Of a stretch of 43,229 nucleotides of DNA, positions 8,894 to 16,417 are shown in pieces. The DNA comes from an uncultured Elusimicrobia bacterium. Lineage in GTDB: Bacteria; Elusimicrobiota; Elusimicrobia; Elusimicrobiales; UBA9959. Made by a program: the position numbers and the translations under genes. Position 1 is the first letter of the stretch, and each line of letters begins with the position of its first letter. A model generated the notes under the pieces. That model had not been told where the DNA came from. It was given only the letters and a program-made list of their open reading frames with translations, and did not search any database. The stretch covers positions 1-43,229 of the forward strand of contig CAIQNV010000099.1 of NCBI GenBank assembly GCA_903873295.1. The letters are read 5' to 3'.

Positions 8894-9535
8894 ATGAAAA
8901 ATATTAAGCCAAGTAAAAGTTTTTTGGGGCTGTGCCTGATCTTGGGCGCTTTAACTACCGCGTTCGCGGAGGACGCGGAAATTAAACTGAACTCAATTGA
9001 CGGAGCGACGAAACTTGTCATTCAGGATAAGACAGTGAAGACTGTCATCAGTTTCGATTCCGCCGGGAACATGGTAACTCTCGGGACCGCCACGATTACC
9101 GGTTCGGAGTTCTCGGTGGGTGGTTCCACCTTCGTGATTAAGAGCGGCAATGTGGGTATCGGGACAACGGGCCCTGCTGCCCGGCTTGATGTTGCCGGCA
9201 CCGCGAATATGACCACACTCTCAATTGGAGGCACGGCAATTATCGCAACAGCGGCGGAATTAAATTTTATTAACGGAGTAACCAGCGCTATCCAGACACA
9301 GTTTGCCGCGAAGGCCAATCTGGCTTCGCCTGCATTCACCGGCAATGTGACTATGCCCGGGACAGGCATCTGGAACAGCTCCGGCAATGTTGGGATTGGG
9401 ACGACAGCTCCGGGCTACAAGCTGGAAGTAGCCGGGAATCTCGGGATAAAAGCGAACGGAACGAATACCGGGGAGTTGAGAGTAGGCTACACAGCTACGG
9501 CCCCGGCCGGTTATTACGCGGTCTTTGCGCCTTAA
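8894..9535 (+). CDS. Small secreted protein, short paralogue of the DUF1566 proteins without the DUF1566 domain
   Basis: A 213-residue protein with a signal peptide (MKNIKPSKSFLGLCLILGAL...FAED). The next 90 residues match the N-terminal modules of the genes at 12971 and 14827: DAEIKLNS.DG.TKL..QDK, then GSEFSVGGST and GNVGIGTT.PAA.LDV. The second half (AELNFINGVTSAIQTQF, SPAFTGNV, then another GNVGIGTTAP) resembles tail-fibre-like trimeric repeat proteins. It ends abruptly at AGYYAVFAP, with no C-terminal binding domain. It could therefore be a truncated relic or simply a short structural protein. Surface location is inferred from the signal peptide. Confidence 0.7.
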   Translation: MKNIKPSKSFLGLCLILGALTTAFAEDAEIKLNSIDGATKLVIQDKTVKTVISFDSAGNMVTLGTATITGSEFSVGGSTFVIKSGNVGIGTTGPAARLDVAGTANMTTLSIGGTAIIATAAELNFINGVTSAIQTQFAAKANLASPAFTGNVTMPGTGIWNSSGNVGIGTTAPGYKLEVAGNLGIKANGTNTGELRVGYTATAPAGYYAVFAP

Positions 9536-9554
9536 ATATGGAAGCAGTATTAAT

Positions 9555-11291
9555 ATGAAAAATTTATCTAATCAATGCCGTAAATATTTCAGTGGGTCCA
9601 TCAAGGGCGCATTTCTGTGCGCTTTGATCTCCGCGCCCGGGATGCTTTACGGCTGGACGGATGTCCCCGGCACCAGCGTCAACATTCGTAAGATCCACAT
9701 TGACGAACTGCGCACGGGGGTTAACGCCAAACGCGCGGATTATGGCTTTTCCGCGGCAGCCTGGACCGAGAATGGCGACGACGCCACTATCATAGCCGGA
9801 ACCACGCTTATCCGTAAGGTCCAGATCGATAACCTGCGTGACAAACTGGACGATATAAATGCGGCATTCAACGGCTGGTGTTCCGGCGTGGTCCCGGCGG
9901 CCCCGGGCTGGGGCGCCATCACAGCCGGTTCCACAGTCGTCAGCGCCTCTATTTTCACCCAATTGCGCAGCGCGGTTGACGGGATAGGCGCGGCAAGCAG
10001 CTGCTGTGCCGGCAATATTTGCTACAGCAATAATGTTTATACGAATATTGCCAAGGGCGCCTCCGGCTGCGGTTTCGGCAGCTTGGCCCAAAATTGCAAC
10101 ACCGGCACCGGTTGCTGCAGCGGCGTCACGCCTTGTCAGCAAGCCGCCTGCTCGGGTGCGGCCTGTCCCGGCTGCACAGCCTCGTGCGGTACAGCCTGCA
10201 CCAGCCTCTGCCAGAACGCGACAACAAAGTACACTGCCTGCAGCGGAGGGAGCTGCTCGGGCCCGGTCGTGTGCCCGACCGGCACGCAAAGCGCGTGTTA
10301 CAATACAACCCACCCATGTTCATACAGCGGCGCTTGCACTTCTGGGAATTGCGCTGGTTGCGCCCAGGGTTCCGCCTGCCTGACCGGCACGCAGAGCGCG
10401 TGTTCTGATGCAACCCACCCCTGTTCATATAGCGGCGTTTGTACTTCCGGAAACTGTGCGGGCTGCGCCCAGGGTTCTGTCTGCCCGACCGGTACGCAGA
10501 GCGCGTGTTCTGATGCAACCCACCCCTGTTCATATAGCGGCGCTTGTACTTCAGGAAGCTGCGCGGGCTGCGCTCAGGGTTCTGTCTGCCCGACCGGTAC
10601 GCAGAGTGCGTGTTCTGATGCAACCCACCCTTGTTCATATAGCGGCGCTTGTACTTCAGGAAGCTGTGCGGGCTGCGCCCAGGGTTCCGCCTGCCCGACC
10701 GGCACGCAGAGCGCGTGTTCTGATGCAACCCACCCTTGTTCATATAGCGGCGCTTGCACTTCAGGAAGCTGCGCTGGTTGCGCGCAGGGTTCCGCCTGCG
10801 CTTGCTCCGGCAATTACACCACGTCCTGCTCCGGCGGTACATGCAATAATAGCACGAATTGTCTTACGCAGTGCGCAAGTGCAACCGCGGTTCGCACGGG
10901 CTGTGCCACCAACGCCTGCTCAGGTTTGTCAGGTTGCAGCACGGCCGCCTGCTGTGTCGACACGACACACCAGGGCATATACCCCGGCACCTGCTCGGCC
11001 GGCAGCGGCTGCTCCGCTACCTGCGGCAGTTCGTCCTCCTGTGCCAGTGCTTGCAAGACCGGTGCTTGCACAGGCGCAGGTGTTTGCGTAAATCGTGCTG
11101 ACGGAGTATCGGCTGGCACATGTTATCTCAAATCTAATTGTGGGACTGGAAATTACGTAAACGTTTGTTGCAAGCAAGATCAATGTGTAAGCGGTGTGTG
11201 TGCAACGGTGAATATCAATGAGGGCGTCGTTTGTAATGGTGGTGGTGGAGGATGTCAGGGCGGGTTCTGTCCTCCGTGCATTAATTGTTAA
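9555..11291 (+). CDS. Secreted cysteine-rich tandem-repeat protein
   Basis: A 578-residue protein. I chose the ATG at 9555 (MKNLSNQCRKYF...) over an in-frame ATG at 9525, because 9525 overlaps the previous gene and GGAAG at 9540-9544 is well placed for 9555. A signal peptide ends near SAPGMLYG. Residues about 30-150 contain three related segments (IRKIHIDELRTGVN, IRKVQIDNLRDKLD, SIFTQLRSAVDG). The rest holds roughly 75 cysteines, including five 35-residue tandem repeats (CPTGTQSACSDATHPCSYSG, then ACTSGSCAGCAQGSV). The C-terminus ends CPPCINC. Extensive disulphide bonding outside the cytoplasm is likely. No homologous family was recognised. It lies 27 bp before a secreted thioredoxin-fold protein, which could assist its folding. 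Confidence 0.8.
   Translation: MKNLSNQCRKYFSGSIKGAFLCALISAPGMLYGWTDVPGTSVNIRKIHIDELRTGVNAKRADYGFSAAAWTENGDDATIIAGTTLIRKVQIDNLRDKLDDINAAFNGWCSGVVPAAPGWGAITAGSTVVSASIFTQLRSAVDGIGAASSCCAGNICYSNNVYTNIAKGASGCGFGSLAQNCNTGTGCCSGVTPCQQAACSGAACPGCTASCGTACTSLCQNATTKYTACSGGSCSGPVVCPTGTQSACYNTTHPCSYSGACTSGNCAGCAQGSACLTGTQSACSDATHPCSYSGVCTSGNCAGCAQGSVCPTGTQSACSDATHPCSYSGACTSGSCAGCAQGSVCPTGTQSACSDATHPCSYSGACTSGSCAGCAQGSACPTGTQSACSDATHPCSYSGACTSGSCAGCAQGSACACSGNYTTSCSGGTCNNSTNCLTQCASATAVRTGCATNACSGLSGCSTAACCVDTTHQGIYPGTCSAGSGCSATCGSSSSCASACKTGACTGAGVCVNRADGVSAGTCYLKSNCGTGNYVNVCCKQDQCVSGVCATVNINEGVVCNGGGGGCQGGFCPPCINC
10272..10796 (+). repeat. Five tandem 105-bp repeats inside the Cys-rich gene
   Basis: Units start at 10272, 10377, 10482, 10587 and 10692. 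Each encodes 35 residues starting at the C of CPTGTQSAC (the second unit has CLTGTQSAC). The spacing is exactly 105 bp and units differ by only a few bases, mostly in the first two copies, so expansion looks recent and copy number may vary between strains. Confidence 0.9.
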
Positions 11292-11318
11292 CAGAAAGCG
11301 GCGATTTGGAGAATTTAA

Positions 11319-12860
11319 ATGAAAAAGATAAAAACATTGACGGCGGTCTGCTTGCTTGCGGCGGTTTCGGCGGCGGCGCAGCCGGCGGATAATAAGAAAG
11401 CTCTGGTTGAACTTTATGTGATGAGCCAGTGCCCCTACGGGGTGCAGGCGGAGAACGGGCTGTTCCCGGCGTTGAAGGCGCTGGGCGATAGCGTGGATCT
11501 GAGCCTCGCCTATATTGCCGAGGAAACCCCGGGCGCCGACGGCAAGCCCGCCGGGTTCCAGTCTATGCACGGGCCCGGAGAGGCGGAAGAAAATATCCGC
11601 CAGCTTTGCGCCCGCAAACTTTATCCCGGCAAGTGGCTGGATTATGTGCTTGCGTACAACACCGATATTAAAGCCGACTGGAAACCGGCGGCGGTAAAAG
11701 CCGGATTGGACTCGCAAAAATTGGAGGCTTGTTCCTCCTCTGAGGAGGGGAAAAAAATGTTTTCGGAAAGCATAAAGGCAGCTAAAGCGCGCAAAGCGAA
11801 TTCTTCGCCGACCATTTATATTGAAGGCAAGGAATACAGAGGGGGCAGAGGGGTAAAATCCTTCACGCTGGCGCTCTGTAACGCCATGAAAACGCGCGGG
11901 CAGGAGGAACCGGAGGCCTGCCGGAAAGCGCTCTTGCTGCCGGATGAGCCGGTGGCCGGTGGAAGCGGGGATTGCGGCAACGCGCCGCCGCCCGTCAAAT
12001 TCAATATTCAGGTAGTGAAAGAAAGCGGCTGCGGCGAATGCGCTCCGACGCTTCTGGACGCGCTTAAGCTGAAGCATCCGGCTGCCGTAGTCAAGCAGGT
12101 GGAAGCCTCCTCGCCGGAAGGGAAAGCCCTGCTCGCCCTGCATGGGGCGAGGGCGCTTCCGCTGTATGTTTTAGATAAAGAAGTGGAAAAAGAAAATAGT
12201 TTTTCTGAGCTGCTCAATTCTTATTACGGTAAATCGGCCGACGGCTATGTTATAAAGCCGGGCCCGGATACCTATATGCCTACCGTGCGCCTTGACCGCG
12301 TGGTCAAGCCGCGTCAGCTTGATCTTTACGTTGACGTTCTTTCCCCGTTAACGGCCAAGGCGGAGAGCGAGTTGTTTAGCCTTTTAAGCGACCCTATGTT
12401 CAAGGACCTGACTTTTAGCATGCATTTTATCGTGCAGGAGGGCGTAAAGGCAGATCCTCTGCCCGGCAGTCAAAAGGCCGGCGGTGTGCGCGCGGCTTCT
12501 CTTAAAGAAATGGCGGATGTTTCCCCCGGGCCGCTTATAAGCGGGAGCGGTGAGGCGGGGGTGCAGGAGAGTTTATTGCAGGCGTGCCTGTTCCAGCATG
12601 TTTCTTTCGGCAACTATATCGCCTATCTTGCCTGCCGTAACGTATCTTTAAGCGATAGTAATCGTTCGGCGGCCTGTCTGAAACCGGATAAGGTGATAGA
12701 GAAATGTGTTAAGGAAGGGGAAGGCGAGAGCTTCCTCCGGCAGGATGCAAAAACCGTCCGTGAGCTTGAGATCAATACCAGCGCGGCCGTTCTTTGGGAA
12801 AATCGCTACGGGCCGTTCAGCTGGCAAGGTGTAGACCTGCGCCGTCTATTAAGGGATTAG
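11319..12860 (+). CDS. Secreted multi-domain thioredoxin-fold protein (GILT/DsbA-like)
   Basis: A 513-residue protein with a signal peptide (MKKIKTLTAVCLLAAVSAAA). Domain 1 begins ALVELYVMSQCPYGVQAE (residues 28-45), where C38 sits in CPYG, so the second active-site Cys is absent. SMHGPGEAEENIRQLC (82-97) recalls the CQHG..EC..N....C signature of GILT-type thiol reductases. Another segment is typical of thioredoxin folds (SSPTIYIEGKEYRGGRG). Domain 2 (about 225-300) has a canonical-looking CGEC motif (C238, C241) and a cis-Pro-like ARALPLYV. Domain 3 (about 330-513) looks like a degenerate copy. GGAG at 11311-11314 precedes the ATG at good spacing. It follows the Cys-rich protein gene by 27 bp; disulphide formation or isomerisation for that protein is an inference. 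Confidence 0.75.
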   Translation: MKKIKTLTAVCLLAAVSAAAQPADNKKALVELYVMSQCPYGVQAENGLFPALKALGDSVDLSLAYIAEETPGADGKPAGFQSMHGPGEAEENIRQLCARKLYPGKWLDYVLAYNTDIKADWKPAAVKAGLDSQKLEACSSSEEGKKMFSESIKAAKARKANSSPTIYIEGKEYRGGRGVKSFTLALCNAMKTRGQEEPEACRKALLLPDEPVAGGSGDCGNAPPPVKFNIQVVKESGCGECAPTLLDALKLKHPAAVVKQVEASSPEGKALLALHGARALPLYVLDKEVEKENSFSELLNSYYGKSADGYVIKPGPDTYMPTVRLDRVVKPRQLDLYVDVLSPLTAKAESELFSLLSDPMFKDLTFSMHFIVQEGVKADPLPGSQKAGGVRAASLKEMADVSPGPLISGSGEAGVQESLLQACLFQHVSFGNYIAYLACRNVSLSDSNRSAACLKPDKVIEKCVKEGEGESFLRQDAKTVRELEINTSAAVLWENRYGPFSWQGVDLRRLLRD

Positions 12861-12930
12861 GGGACGTTGCTTAAAGTCTTAGTAATTAAGTTTTCTTGAC
12901 GGGAATTGCAGGGAAGAGTTAGCGGCGGCG
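12859..12930 (+). repeat. Intergenic repeat (GGGGACGTTGCTTAAAGTC family), copy C
   Basis: A 72-bp sequence starting inside the stop codon of the preceding gene. It matches 16335-16406 with four base differences; its first 20 bases also match 7193. It precedes a secreted-protein gene, as does copy D. No good -10 box follows the TTGACG at 12896-12901, so a promoter role is unproven. Confidence 0.75.
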
Positions 12931-12939
12931 AGGAGAGTG

Positions 12940-12961
12940 AAAAGGTGCCTGGCACCTTTTT
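12940..12961 (+). terminator. Perfect hairpin with T run (AAAAGGTGCC arms)
   Basis: The arms AAAAGGTGCC (12940-12949) and GGCACCTTTT (12951-12960) pair perfectly over ten bases around a nominal one-base centre (a three-base loop if the top pair opens), followed by another T. It has the form of an intrinsic terminator for the gene ending at 12860. It lies only 10 bases before the next start, so it could also attenuate that gene, and it recurs in the window as part of a repeat. Confidence 0.55.
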
Positions 12962-12970
12962 GTGGAGAAT

Positions 12971-14797
12971 ATGAAGAAAACGATGGCGGTTAAGGGTCTT
13001 TTGGGGCTGTGCCTGGTTTCAGGCGCTGTGAGTCACTCATTTTCGGCGGACGCGGAAATAAAGATGGTTTCAAACGACGGGTCTGATAAATTCCTCATCC
13101 TTGATAAGGACCGGAAAATCGCCGCCAGTTTTGATTCGGACGGAAACAGCAGATTTAGCGGAACTGTCACGGTCGCCGGTTCACAATTTTCGGTAGGCGG
13201 CTCAACGCTTGTTGTTGCCGGCGGCAAAGTCGGCATCGGGGTTACAGCTCCGGCCTCTCTGCTGGAAGTTAACGGCGCCGTAAGGGTAGGGAACTATACG
13301 ACCGCGGCAAGGCCTTTGGCGACCTCCTCGAATAAAGGCGCTTTTATTTTTGACACGGATATTGGAAAGCCCTATGTGTCAAACGGCTTGGTCTGGAAAG
13401 CTCTTGATAGTGAAATTGAAGAGGTGAAACTGAATTCGAACGACGGCTCAACAAAATTGATAGTTCAGGATAAAGACGCCGGCACTGTTTTCGGCGTAGA
13501 TTCAACCGGGAACGCCGTAATTGCCGGGACCGCCGCGGTGGCCGGTTCGGAATTTTCCGTAGGCGGCTCTCTGCTGGCGGTAAAAGACGGCAAAGTCGGA
13601 ATAGGGACAACGGCGCCGGCCGTCGCGCTGGACGTAAACGGCGCGGTAAGAGTAGGCAACTATACAGCCGCGGCAAGACCTTTGGCGACAGCCGCGAATA
13701 AAGGCGCTTTTATTTTTGATACGACCGCAGGGAAGCCGTATGTGTCGAACGGAACGGTTTGGAAACCCCTGGATACCGATTTCGACAGCGACGGGATAAC
13801 CGACGCGATAGATGTTAACGACAATAACGCCGCAGACGCCACCGCCGTTGCGGCTGACGCGTTAGCCGGCAAAACATTTTATGCGGGCGGGGCGGCCAAA
13901 ACCGGGAATGTGCCGACGGGCGCCAATGTAACAGGCGGCAACGGCTTAATTACCTTTACGATCCCCGACGGTCTTTATTCCGGCAGCAAGACAGCCACCG
14001 CCGTGGACGCTAATCTGGCGGCTGAGAACATTAAAAGCGGTGTTACCATCTTCGGTGCGGCGGGCATATTCACTGCCGGCGCCACGGCGGCGGCGGGGGA
14101 TATCCTAAGCGGTAAAACGGCGGGGGTAAGCGGAAGCCTGATCACCGGGAACGTGCCGGCCGGCGCCAATGTGTCGGGCGGCAACGGCTTAACGACTTTT
14201 ACGATCCCCAACGGGCTCTATTCCGGCAGCAAGACAGCTACGGCTGTGGACGCTAATCTGGCGGTAGGGAACATTAAAAGCGGCACTACCATCTTCGGCG
14301 CGGCGGGCACTTATACAGCGACGGGCCATTATCTGCCTGACACGGAGCAGTCCGTCAGTTATGCCTCCATATTTGACGATGACGCCGATTATGCGCCGGC
14401 GCTTAGCCAACCAAGCTACACGGACAATGGAAACGGGACCATAACCGATAACAGGACGGGGCTCATATGGTTGAAAGATCCTGAGGCTACAGTCGTAAAC
14501 TCGACTTATACCTGGACGAATGCAATAGCAGCCTGCGAGACTTTGAGTTATGTTTACAACGATTGGCGGCTGCCGAATATTAGAGAGCTTGAGAGCATTG
14601 TGGATTATGGCACAGCGGCTTCAGCTAAAATAAACGCGACGTATTTCCCCAACACGCAGGGAGATTATTACTTATCATCCACCACTTATACGCCCAATAC
14701 CGCCAGCGTGTGGTTCGTGCTCTTCAGTAATGGCTATGTGAGCTTCTTCAGTAAAGGCGGCGCCGGCCGCGTCCGCTGCGTCCGCGCCGGCCCATGA
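12971..14797 (+). CDS. Secreted modular protein with C-terminal DUF1566 (Lcl_C-like) domain, paralogue 1
   Basis: A 608-residue protein. I chose the ATG at 12971 rather than an in-frame GTG at 12962, because it aligns with the MKK starts of its paralogues and the GTG lies in the ribosome-binding region (GTGGAG). The signal peptide ends near HSFSA. Two copies of a roughly 120-residue module follow (about 27-146 and 150-267: GSEFSVGGS, KVGIGTTAP, NGAVRVGNYT, NKGAFIFDT, KPYVSNG.VWK). Next is an Asp-rich TSP3-like stretch (DFDSDGITDAIDVNDNN, 270-286). Two GANV.GGNGL..FTI..GLYSGSKTATA repeats follow (about 318-450). DUF1566 occupies about 483-606 (YTDNGNGTITDNRTGLIWLK, DWRLPNIRELESIVDYG, VRCVRAGP). 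DUF1566 is related to C-type-lectin-like folds, so a surface ligand-binding role is likely. The final 30 codons look like a hypervariable segment. Confidence 0.85.
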   Translation: MKKTMAVKGLLGLCLVSGAVSHSFSADAEIKMVSNDGSDKFLILDKDRKIAASFDSDGNSRFSGTVTVAGSQFSVGGSTLVVAGGKVGIGVTAPASLLEVNGAVRVGNYTTAARPLATSSNKGAFIFDTDIGKPYVSNGLVWKALDSEIEEVKLNSNDGSTKLIVQDKDAGTVFGVDSTGNAVIAGTAAVAGSEFSVGGSLLAVKDGKVGIGTTAPAVALDVNGAVRVGNYTAAARPLATAANKGAFIFDTTAGKPYVSNGTVWKPLDTDFDSDGITDAIDVNDNNAADATAVAADALAGKTFYAGGAAKTGNVPTGANVTGGNGLITFTIPDGLYSGSKTATAVDANLAAENIKSGVTIFGAAGIFTAGATAAAGDILSGKTAGVSGSLITGNVPAGANVSGGNGLTTFTIPNGLYSGSKTATAVDANLAVGNIKSGTTIFGAAGTYTATGHYLPDTEQSVSYASIFDDDADYAPALSQPSYTDNGNGTITDNRTGLIWLKDPEATVVNSTYTWTNAIAACETLSYVYNDWRLPNIRELESIVDYGTAASAKINATYFPNTQGDYYLSSTTYTPNTASVWFVLFSNGYVSFFSKGGAGRVRCVRAGP

Positions 14798-14826
14798 GCA
14801 GAGGAAGGAATTAAAGAGATAGTGTT

Positions 14827-16281
14827 ATGAAGAAACCAATGCTGATAGAAACATTTTTGGGAATGTGCCTGCTTCTGGGCATTTCTAATTACGCGTTTTC
14901 GGAAGACGCGGAGATCAAGCTGAATTCAAATAACGGGTCGACTAAATTTATTATTCAGGACAAAGACGCCGTCGCCGTTTTCAGCGCTGATTCCGATGGG
15001 AATACCGTGATCGGCGGAACGGCTACGGTCGCCGGTTCCGGTTTTTCGGTGGGCGGCTCCACGCTCGTCGTCATTAACGGCAGGGTCGGCATCGGGACAA
15101 CGGCGCCGGCCGCCGCGCTGGACGTGAACGGCGCGGTAAGGGTCGGAAACTATACTACCGCGGCAAAACCAACAGCGGCCGCCGCGAATAAAGGCGCCTT
15201 TATCTTTGATACAACAATAGGAAAGCCCTATGTGTCGAATGGAACGGTTTGGAACCTCTTCGACAGCGATTTTGACGGCGACGGAATAACCGACGCTATT
15301 GATGTTGACGACAACAACGCCGCCGACGCTACCGCCGTCGCGGCTGATGTCTTATCCGGGAGGACATTCTATGCCGGCGGAGCGGGCAGGACCGGGAGTG
15401 TGCCGGCGGGGGCCAATGTGTCAGGAGGTAACGGTTTGAAAACCTTTACCATAACCGATGGCCTCTACTCCGGCAGCAAAACAGGCACCGCCAACGATGC
15501 TCTCCTGGCGGCGGGTAATATAAAATCGGGGATCACCATCTTAGGTACGGCGGGCACTTTCACGACCGGCGCCACCGCGGCAGCCGGGGATATGTTAAGC
15601 GGTAAAACCGGCGTGGTCAACGGAAGCACAATAACCGGAAATGTGCCGGCAGGCGCCAATGTAACGGGCGGCAACGGCTTAATAACCTTTACGATCACCG
15701 ATGGTCTCTATTCCGGCGGCAAGACAGCCGCCGCCGCGGACGCGAATTTAATAGCGGCGGATATCAAAAGCGGTGTCGCTATCTTCGGCAAGACGGGCAC
15801 TTTTACCGGCAATAATATTCCGGACACCGGGCAGATTACCGGTTATGCCACCAGTGACGACGCCTCCTACGCCTCCTCCGCCCAGCCGGGTTACACGGAT
15901 AACGGCGACGGCACCACGACCGACATCAGAACAGGATTTATGTGGGCTAAAGACGGCAGCGGCGCGGGTTGTAACAGCGGAGGCACGGCTCTCTGGGAAG
16001 TAGCCGGGAATTTCTGCCAAAACCTGACTTTTGCGGGTTTCACGGATTGGCGTATGCCGAACATAAGGGAGCTTATGAGTATAACGGATTATGGCGCAGC
16101 CTCCACAGCTAAAATAAACGGGACATATTTCCCGAACACGGCGGCAGAGGCTTACTGGGCAGCCACCACTTATGTCCCCAATACTGCCTATGCATGGACA
16201 GTGGCCTTCAACGATGGCCTTGTGGGCGCCACCAGTAAGGCTGGCAGCTACTACATCCGCTGTGTGCGTGGAGGCCCGTGA
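14827..16281 (+). CDS. Secreted modular protein with C-terminal DUF1566 (Lcl_C-like) domain, paralogue 2
   Basis: A 484-residue protein starting 29 bp after paralogue 1. It has a signal peptide (MKKPMLIETFLGMCLLLGIS...FSED). There is one N-terminal module instead of two (GSGFSVGGST, RVGIGTTAPAAALDVNGAVR), an Asp-rich FDGDGITDAIDVDDNN stretch and two GLYSG repeat units. A DUF1566 domain follows (YTDNGDGTTTDIRTGFMWAK, DWRMPNIRELMSITDYG, YIRCVRGGP). It arose by tandem duplication with paralogue 1, followed by module gain or loss. The last 30 codons differ from paralogue 1 mostly at non-synonymous positions, unlike the conserved core of the domain. Likely a surface-displayed binding protein; the ligand is unknown. 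Confidence 0.85.
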   Translation: MKKPMLIETFLGMCLLLGISNYAFSEDAEIKLNSNNGSTKFIIQDKDAVAVFSADSDGNTVIGGTATVAGSGFSVGGSTLVVINGRVGIGTTAPAAALDVNGAVRVGNYTTAAKPTAAAANKGAFIFDTTIGKPYVSNGTVWNLFDSDFDGDGITDAIDVDDNNAADATAVAADVLSGRTFYAGGAGRTGSVPAGANVSGGNGLKTFTITDGLYSGSKTGTANDALLAAGNIKSGITILGTAGTFTTGATAAAGDMLSGKTGVVNGSTITGNVPAGANVTGGNGLITFTITDGLYSGGKTAAAADANLIAADIKSGVAIFGKTGTFTGNNIPDTGQITGYATSDDASYASSAQPGYTDNGDGTTTDIRTGFMWAKDGSGAGCNSGGTALWEVAGNFCQNLTFAGFTDWRMPNIRELMSITDYGAASTAKINGTYFPNTAAEAYWAATTYVPNTAYAWTVAFNDGLVGATSKAGSYYIRCVRGGP

Positions 16282-16290
16282 CTTGGGGAG

Positions 16291-16320
16291 GGTCACCAGA
16301 TTCCAGTGACCAGTCGCCAA
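16291..16320 (+). repeat. Degenerate ACTGG-type repeat, inverted relative to 29904
   Basis: GGTCACCAGATTCCAGTGAC followed by CAGTCGCCAA. Its reverse complement contains GACTGGTCACTGGAATCTGG, resembling the ACTGGTGACC / GAAACTGG series at 29904-29947. Function is unknown. Confidence 0.4.
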
Positions 16321-16334
16321 TCGGGAGAGGGAGG

Positions 16335-16406
16335 AGGGGACGTTGCTTGAAGTCTTAGTAATTGAGTTTTCTTGACGGGAATTACAGGGAAGAGTTCGCG
16401 GCGGCG
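16335..16406 (+). repeat. Intergenic repeat (GGGGACGTTGCTT family), copy D
   Basis: A 72-bp copy of the sequence at 12859-12930 with four substitutions, ending 11 bases before the start of the giant beta-helix gene. Unlike copies A and C, no AAAAGGTGCC hairpin follows. Confidence 0.75.
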
Positions 16407-16417
16407 GTTGTGAAAGT

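Noticed and set aside
10272-10796. Regular repeats resembling a CRISPR array
   Set aside because: The period is 105 bp with no unique spacers, and the whole unit is in frame and codes for a Cys-rich peptide.
10929-12143. 404-codon minus-strand frame opposite the Cys-rich and thioredoxin-fold genes
   Set aside because: Low-complexity translation antisense to two well supported secreted proteins; it has no start context or motif of its own.
12896-12924. TTGACG in the intergenic repeat as a -35 box
   Set aside because: No acceptable -10 hexamer occurs 16-18 bp downstream in either long repeat copy.
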